A stretch of 8,749 bases of DNA, taken from contig JAMDCN010000082.1 in assembly GCA_023489025.1 (NCBI GenBank), positions 1 through 8,749 on the forward strand, written 5' to 3'. The position numbers were made by a program, and so were the translations under genes. Within the stretch, counting starts at the first letter, position 1; each line of letters begins with the position of its first letter. The notes beneath the pieces are model-generated. The model had not been told where the DNA came from. It saw only the letters and a program-made list of their open reading frames with translations, and did not search any database. Shown piece after piece: positions 6,247 to 8,749 of the stretch. Source of the DNA: Deltaproteobacteria bacterium (GTDB lineage Bacteria > Desulfobacterota_E > Deferrimicrobia > Deferrimicrobiales > Deferrimicrobiaceae).

Positions 6247-6873
6247 TTGGCAAGGTATCGTGAGGCCGTCTGCAGGCTCTGTCGTCGGGAAGGGGTCGAA
6301 CTCTACCTCAAGGGCGATCGCTGCTTCACCGACAAGTGCGCCATCAAGAGGAGAGGCTACCCGCCGGGCCAGCACGGCCAGCGGCGCCCGAAACATAGCG
6401 ACTACGGTGTCCAGCTGCGGGAGAAGCAGAAGGCGAAGCGGATCTACGGTCTGCTCGAGCGCCAGTTCCGCAACTATTTCGAGAAGGCGGACAGGATGAA
6501 GGGGAAGACCGGCGAAAACCTGCTGATCCTCCTCGAGCGCCGCCTGGACAGCGTCACCTACAAACTGGGGTTCGCCCCGACCCGCAGGGAAAGCCGTCAG
6601 ATCGTACGGCACGGGCACTTCCTCGTGAACGGGAAGAAGGTGAATATTCCGTCGTTCCTCGTCCGTTCGGGGGACGTCCTCGAGCTGCGCGAAAAGAGCC
6701 GGAAGATCCCGAACGTGAACGAGTCGCTCGACGCCGTGGTCCGAAAGGGGATTCCGCCCTGGCTCGAGCTCGAGCGCGAAAATTTCCGGGGGAAAATCAA
6801 GACTCTGCCGTCCCGGGCGGACATCCAGGAGCCGATCCAGGAACAGTTGATCGTCGAGCTCTACTCGAAGTAA
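6247..6873 (+). CDS. rpsD: 30S ribosomal protein S4, zinc-binding form
   Basis: S4 is a primary 16S rRNA binder that nucleates assembly of the 30S body. With S5 it governs decoding fidelity, and in E. coli it represses the alpha operon by binding its own mRNA. It is 208 residues. The N-terminal domain has a zinc knuckle, Cys9-x2-Cys12 and Cys26-x4-Cys31, which E. coli S4 lacks. The [25 protein letters not shown] region (38-62) is canonical. The S4 RNA-binding domain is at about 98-155, with [20 protein letters not shown] and [17 protein letters not shown]. It starts at TTG behind a strong site. Its location between rpsK and rpoA is the proteobacterial arrangement, unlike Bacillus, where rpsD is separate. 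Confidence 0.98.
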   Translation: MARYREAVCRLCRREGVELYLKGDRCFTDKCAIKRRGYPPGQHGQRRPKHSDYGVQLREKQKAKRIYGLLERQFRNYFEKADRMKGKTGENLLILLERRLDSVTYKLGFAPTRRESRQIVRHGHFLVNGKKVNIPSFLVRSGDVLELREKSRKIPNVNESLDAVVRKGIPPWLELERENFRGKIKTLPSRADIQEPIQEQLIVELYSK

Positions 6874-6887
6874 GACTCTCTGGTGGC

Positions 6888-6899
6888 AGGAGAAGGGGG
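6888..6899 (+). promoter_or_regulatory. Ribosome binding site that fixes the rpoA ATG start
   Basis: AGGAGAAGGGGG lies between an in-frame GTG at 6883 and the ATG at 6904. The site sits downstream of the GTG and 4-11 bp ahead of the ATG, so it can only serve the ATG. The longer GTG version would add seven non-conserved residues. Confidence 0.8.
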
Positions 6900-6903
6900 A
6901 CGC

Positions 6904-7911
6904 ATGTTTCAGCGAAACTGGAAGCAGATGATCAAGCCGCGCCGCATCGAGGTCCAGACCGACACGGCGACGTTCAACTACGGAAAATTCGTGGCCGAGC
7001 CCCTCGAGCGGGGATTCGGAACCACCCTCGGGAACGCGCTTCGCAGGATCCTCCTGTCCTCCCTGCAGGGCGGTGCCATAACCTCTGTCCGAATCGAGGG
7101 AGTGCAGCACGAGTTCTCAACGGTGACGGGAGTCGTGGAGGACGTCACCGACATTGTCCTCAACCTCAAGGAGGTCCGCCTCCGGATGCATTCACCCGAG
7201 CAGCGCACGCTTGTTCTGGAGGCGAAGGGGCCGCGCAGGGTGAAAGCTTCCGACATCTCCCCGGACCCGATGGTCGAGATCCTCAACCGGGACCACCACA
7301 TCGCGGAGCTCTCCGCGAGCGCCAGGCTTCGCATGGAGATGACCGTCCGGATGGGGAAAGGCTACGTCCCTGCCGAGCGGAACCTCGAGGAGAACGCCCC
7401 CATCGGGACGATCCCCATAGATGCCATCTTCTCACCGATCCGGAAGGTGAATTTTTCGGTGACCAACGCGCGTGTCGGACAGCAGACCGACTACGATCGC
7501 CTGACACTCGAGGTCTGGACCGACGGCTCCCTCCTTCCCGCAGACGCGGTCGCCTACGCCGCCAAGATCATGAAGGACCAGTTGACCGTCTTCATCAATT
7601 TCGACGACGAGGCGGAGATCCCCGACGAGCCGGCGCGGCTCGAGGAGGGGGGGGCGAACGAGAATCTCTACAAACCGGTGGAAGAGCTGGAGCTCTCGGT
7701 TCGCGCCTACAATTGCCTGAAGAATGCCGACATCAAGTATATCGGGGAGCTTGTCCAGAAAAGCGAGCAGGAAATGCTCAAGACCAAGAACTTCGGAAAG
7801 AAGAGCCTCAACGAGATCAAGGATGTCCTTGTCGGGATGGGGTTCTCGCTCGGAATGAAGATCGACGAGTTCACCCCGGAGAAGTTCAGCCCGCCGCGGA
7901 AAGAGGATTGA
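6904..7911 (+). CDS. rpoA: DNA-directed RNA polymerase subunit alpha
   Basis: The alpha dimer scaffolds RNA polymerase assembly, and its C-terminal domain binds UP elements and activators. From the ATG at 6904 the product is 335 residues, close to the E. coli 329. The N-terminal domain (1 to about 235) contains [20 protein letters not shown] at 34-53, the dimer and beta-contact helix, and [25 protein letters not shown] at 184-208. The linker at about 236-258 is acidic and includes a G8 nucleotide run (7647-7654) coding for E248-A251. The C-terminal domain at about 259-320 keeps the DNA-contact residues equivalent to E. coli R265, N268, C269, K271, G296, K298, S299 and E302: R267, N270, C271, K273, G298, K300, S301 and E304. 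UP-element recognition should therefore be conserved. Confidence 0.98.
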   Translation: MFQRNWKQMIKPRRIEVQTDTATFNYGKFVAEPLERGFGTTLGNALRRILLSSLQGGAITSVRIEGVQHEFSTVTGVVEDVTDIVLNLKEVRLRMHSPEQRTLVLEAKGPRRVKASDISPDPMVEILNRDHHIAELSASARLRMEMTVRMGKGYVPAERNLEENAPIGTIPIDAIFSPIRKVNFSVTNARVGQQTDYDRLTLEVWTDGSLLPADAVAYAAKIMKDQLTVFINFDDEAEIPDEPARLEEGGANENLYKPVEELELSVRAYNCLKNADIKYIGELVQKSEQEMLKTKNFGKKSLNEIKDVLVGMGFSLGMKIDEFTPEKFSPPRKED

Positions 7912-7936
7912 CCAACCGAAGGGACGAGGATTTCTT

Positions 7937-8497
7937 ATGCGCCATGGAATGGACCACAGGAAGCTGGGAAGGAAGCCTGCGCACCGAAAGGCGCTGCTGA
8001 GGAACCTGATGAACGCGCTCGTTCACGCCGAGCGGATCGAGACCACCGTTTCGAAAGCCAAGGAGCTGCGGCCGCTCGCGGATCGCCTGATCACGCTCGG
8101 GAAAGCCGGCACGTTGCATTCCCGCCGCCGGGTATTTTCCCTCCTGACCGACAAGGAGGCGACCGACAAGCTGTTCGCCACGCTGGCGGTCCGATTCGTC
8201 GGGCGGCAGGGCGGGTACACCCGGATCGTCCGGACCGGCTTCCGGGTCGGAGACGGCGCCGAGATGGCGATCATCGAGTACCTGCCGCTGGAAGAGAAGA
8301 AGGCAGGCGGGAAGAAGATAAAAACAACCGCGAAGAAGACGCCGGCGAAAGCCTCCGGAAAGAAAGAGGAAGAAAAGAAGAAGGCGGAGAAGGAGACATC
8401 GAGGTCGGCCGGGAGGAAAGTGAAACAGGCCGCGCCGAAGGCGACGAAGTCCCGCGCCTCGCGGGTGCAGACGCAGAAGACCCCGGAAGGCGGATAA
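7937..8497 (+). CDS. rplQ: 50S ribosomal protein L17 with long basic tail
   Basis: L17 is a large-subunit protein close to the peptide exit tunnel. The conserved core, residues 1 to about 118, begins MRHGMDHRKLGRKPAHRKALLRNL and has ERIETTVSKAKELRPLADRLI at 32-52. It includes VRFVGRQGGYTRIVRTGFRVGDGAEMAIIEYL at 85-116. An extra tail of about 66 residues (121-186) follows, made almost entirely of Lys, Ala, Glu, Ser, Thr, Pro and Arg, likely disordered. Standard L17 is about 115-130 residues, so the tail is a lineage-specific addition. The ATG at 7937 is behind GAGGA at 7926-7930. It is the last gene of the operon; rpoA ends 25 bp upstream and terminator hairpins follow. Confidence 0.97.
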   Translation: MRHGMDHRKLGRKPAHRKALLRNLMNALVHAERIETTVSKAKELRPLADRLITLGKAGTLHSRRRVFSLLTDKEATDKLFATLAVRFVGRQGGYTRIVRTGFRVGDGAEMAIIEYLPLEEKKAGGKKIKTTAKKTPAKASGKKEEEKKKAEKETSRSAGRKVKQAAPKATKSRASRVQTQKTPEGG

Positions 8498-8514
8498 AGG
8501 CGGCAGGTCTTTCA

Positions 8515-8534
8515 CGAACGCCGGATCGCGTTCG
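8515..8534 (+). terminator. First hairpin of a tandem terminator
   Basis: CGAACGC (8515-8521), loop CGGATC, GCGTTCG (8528-8534) form a perfect 7-bp stem. It begins 17 bp after the rplQ stop and ends 2 bp before the intrinsic terminator hairpin. Lacking its own T-run, it may pause polymerase or protect the mRNA 3' end rather than terminate by itself. Confidence 0.55.
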
Positions 8535-8536
8535 GG

Positions 8537-8560
8537 AAAACGGCCCTTCGGGGCCGTTTT
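8537..8560 (+). terminator. Intrinsic terminator of the ribosomal operon
   Basis: AAAACGGCCC (8537-8546), loop TTCG (8547-8550), GGGCCGTTTT (8551-8560) form a perfect 10-bp stem with six G-C pairs. The loop is the extra-stable C(UUCG)G tetraloop. A run of four T ends the stem and is followed by CATTT. Because the upstream arm begins with A4, the element could also act on the minus strand. It closes the rpsH-to-rplQ transcript. Confidence 0.9.
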
Positions 8561-8594
8561 CATTTGGTCGTTCGTCGTCTCCCCGAGAATCGGC

Positions 8595-8624
8595 TTGACG
8601 GGTAAGCGGGCGAGGGAATATCCT
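8595..8624 (+). promoter_or_regulatory. Sigma-70-type promoter for the downstream gene
   Basis: TTGACG at 8595-8600 matches five of six bases of the -35 consensus. After an 18-bp spacer comes TATCCT at 8619-8624, four of six for the -10 box. It lies 35 bp after the terminator and points at the partial gene starting near 8667, leaving a leader of roughly 35 nt. A perfect palindrome begins at the last base of the -10 box, in the position of an operator. Confidence 0.55.
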
Positions 8625-8638
8625 GAAATTGAATTTCA
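8624..8638. promoter_or_regulatory. 15-bp perfect palindrome, candidate operator
   Basis: TGAAATT-G-AATTTCA has two 7-bp arms around one central base. It is AT-rich in GC-rich surroundings and covers the expected transcription start region right after the -10 box. This placement suits a repressor site. I cannot assign it to a named regulator family. Confidence 0.45.
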
Positions 8639-8666
8639 TCATCATGAACGGAGTGCGCCCCGCCCG

Positions 8667-8749
8667 TTGAAACGACTCCTTGAACGGATCGACCGCGAGA
8701 TCCTGGCCGCCGGAGGCAAGAGGAGCCGTAGCCGGGCGGTCGTGATAGA
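8667..8749 (+). CDS. N-terminus of an unidentified protein, cut by the window edge
   Basis: Downstream of the promoter, the only plus-strand frame that stays open to the window end begins at TTG 8667. It reads MKRLLERIDREILAAGGKRS and then RSRAVVI (27 codons plus 2 bases). The start is rich in charged helix-forming residues. I do not recognise the family from so few residues. The start is uncertain: GGAG at 8650-8653 is 13 bp away, farther than ideal. An eight-codon frame from ATG 8644 ends at TGA 8668-8670, overlapping this TTG. No other ATG or GTG exists in frame between the promoter and 8667. Confidence 0.45.
   Translation, partial: MKRLLERIDREILAAGGKRSRSRAVVI

Noticed and set aside
5611..7110. 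499-codon minus-strand frame across rpsM, rpsK, rpsD and rpoA
   Set aside because: It spans four conserved genes and their gaps, has no domain signature, and is explained by GC-rich third positions.
7713..8000. 95-codon plus-strand frame bridging rpoA and rplQ
   Set aside because: It is the +1 shadow of rpoA's end and rplQ's start; it would only matter if the rpoA G8 run slipped.
8644..8670. Eight-codon frame MNGVRPAR overlapping the TTG of the downstream gene
   Set aside because: It could be a leader peptide, but it has no ribosome binding site and no attenuator-like structure or codon bias.
1..8749. Search for CRISPR arrays, insertion sequences, attachment sites and tRNAs
   Set aside because: Genes are back to back with gaps of at most 58 bp up to rplQ; no spaced repeats, terminal inverted repeats, transposase motifs or tRNA folds were seen.

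Overview
The window is a GC-rich bacterial stretch carrying most of the spc operon and all of the alpha operon, fused into one co-directional block on the + strand. The order is rpsH (3' end only), rplF, rplR, rpsE, rpmD, rplO, secY, adk, map, infA, rpmJ, rpsM, rpsK, rpsD, rpoA, rplQ. It ends in a two-hairpin terminator, after which a new promoter and the first codons of an unidentified gene run off the right edge. There are no RNA genes, mobile elements, CRISPR arrays or large repeats.

Organism: adk, map and infA sit between secY and rpmJ, and rpsD lies between rpsK and rpoA. This combination is typical of Desulfobacterota/Geobacter-like (formerly deltaproteobacterial) genomes. Gammaproteobacteria lack adk-map-infA here, and Bacillus-type Firmicutes lack rpsD here. 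The high GC, GC-ending codons and frequent TTG starts agree, but the exact taxon is an inference.

Layout: 1-2235 holds the ribosomal proteins S8 (end), L6, L18, S5, L30 and L15. 2240-3547 is the SecY translocon channel. 3552-4949 holds two housekeeping enzymes, adenylate kinase and methionine aminopeptidase. 4986-5331 holds IF-1 and the 37-residue L36. 5379-6873 holds S13, S11 and S4. 6904-7911 is the RNA polymerase alpha subunit and 7937-8497 is L17. Gaps are short (4-bp overlaps to 58 bp), as expected for one polycistronic message. The genes supply both ribosomal subunits, initiation, N-terminal Met removal, membrane export and transcription.

Starts corrected from the longest open frames: rpsE from TTG at 1107, and rpoA from ATG at 6904. 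rpmJ (5218-5331) is a small gene that is easily missed. No undescribed system is evident. The points worth a second look are regulatory or structural: a 28% GC island at the map/infA junction, a perfect 15-bp palindrome just after the -10 box of the downstream promoter, three 30S-protein genes starting with TTG, the long basic tail on L17, G8 runs in secY and in the rpoA interdomain linker, and a 12-bp direct repeat across the rpmJ stop codon.
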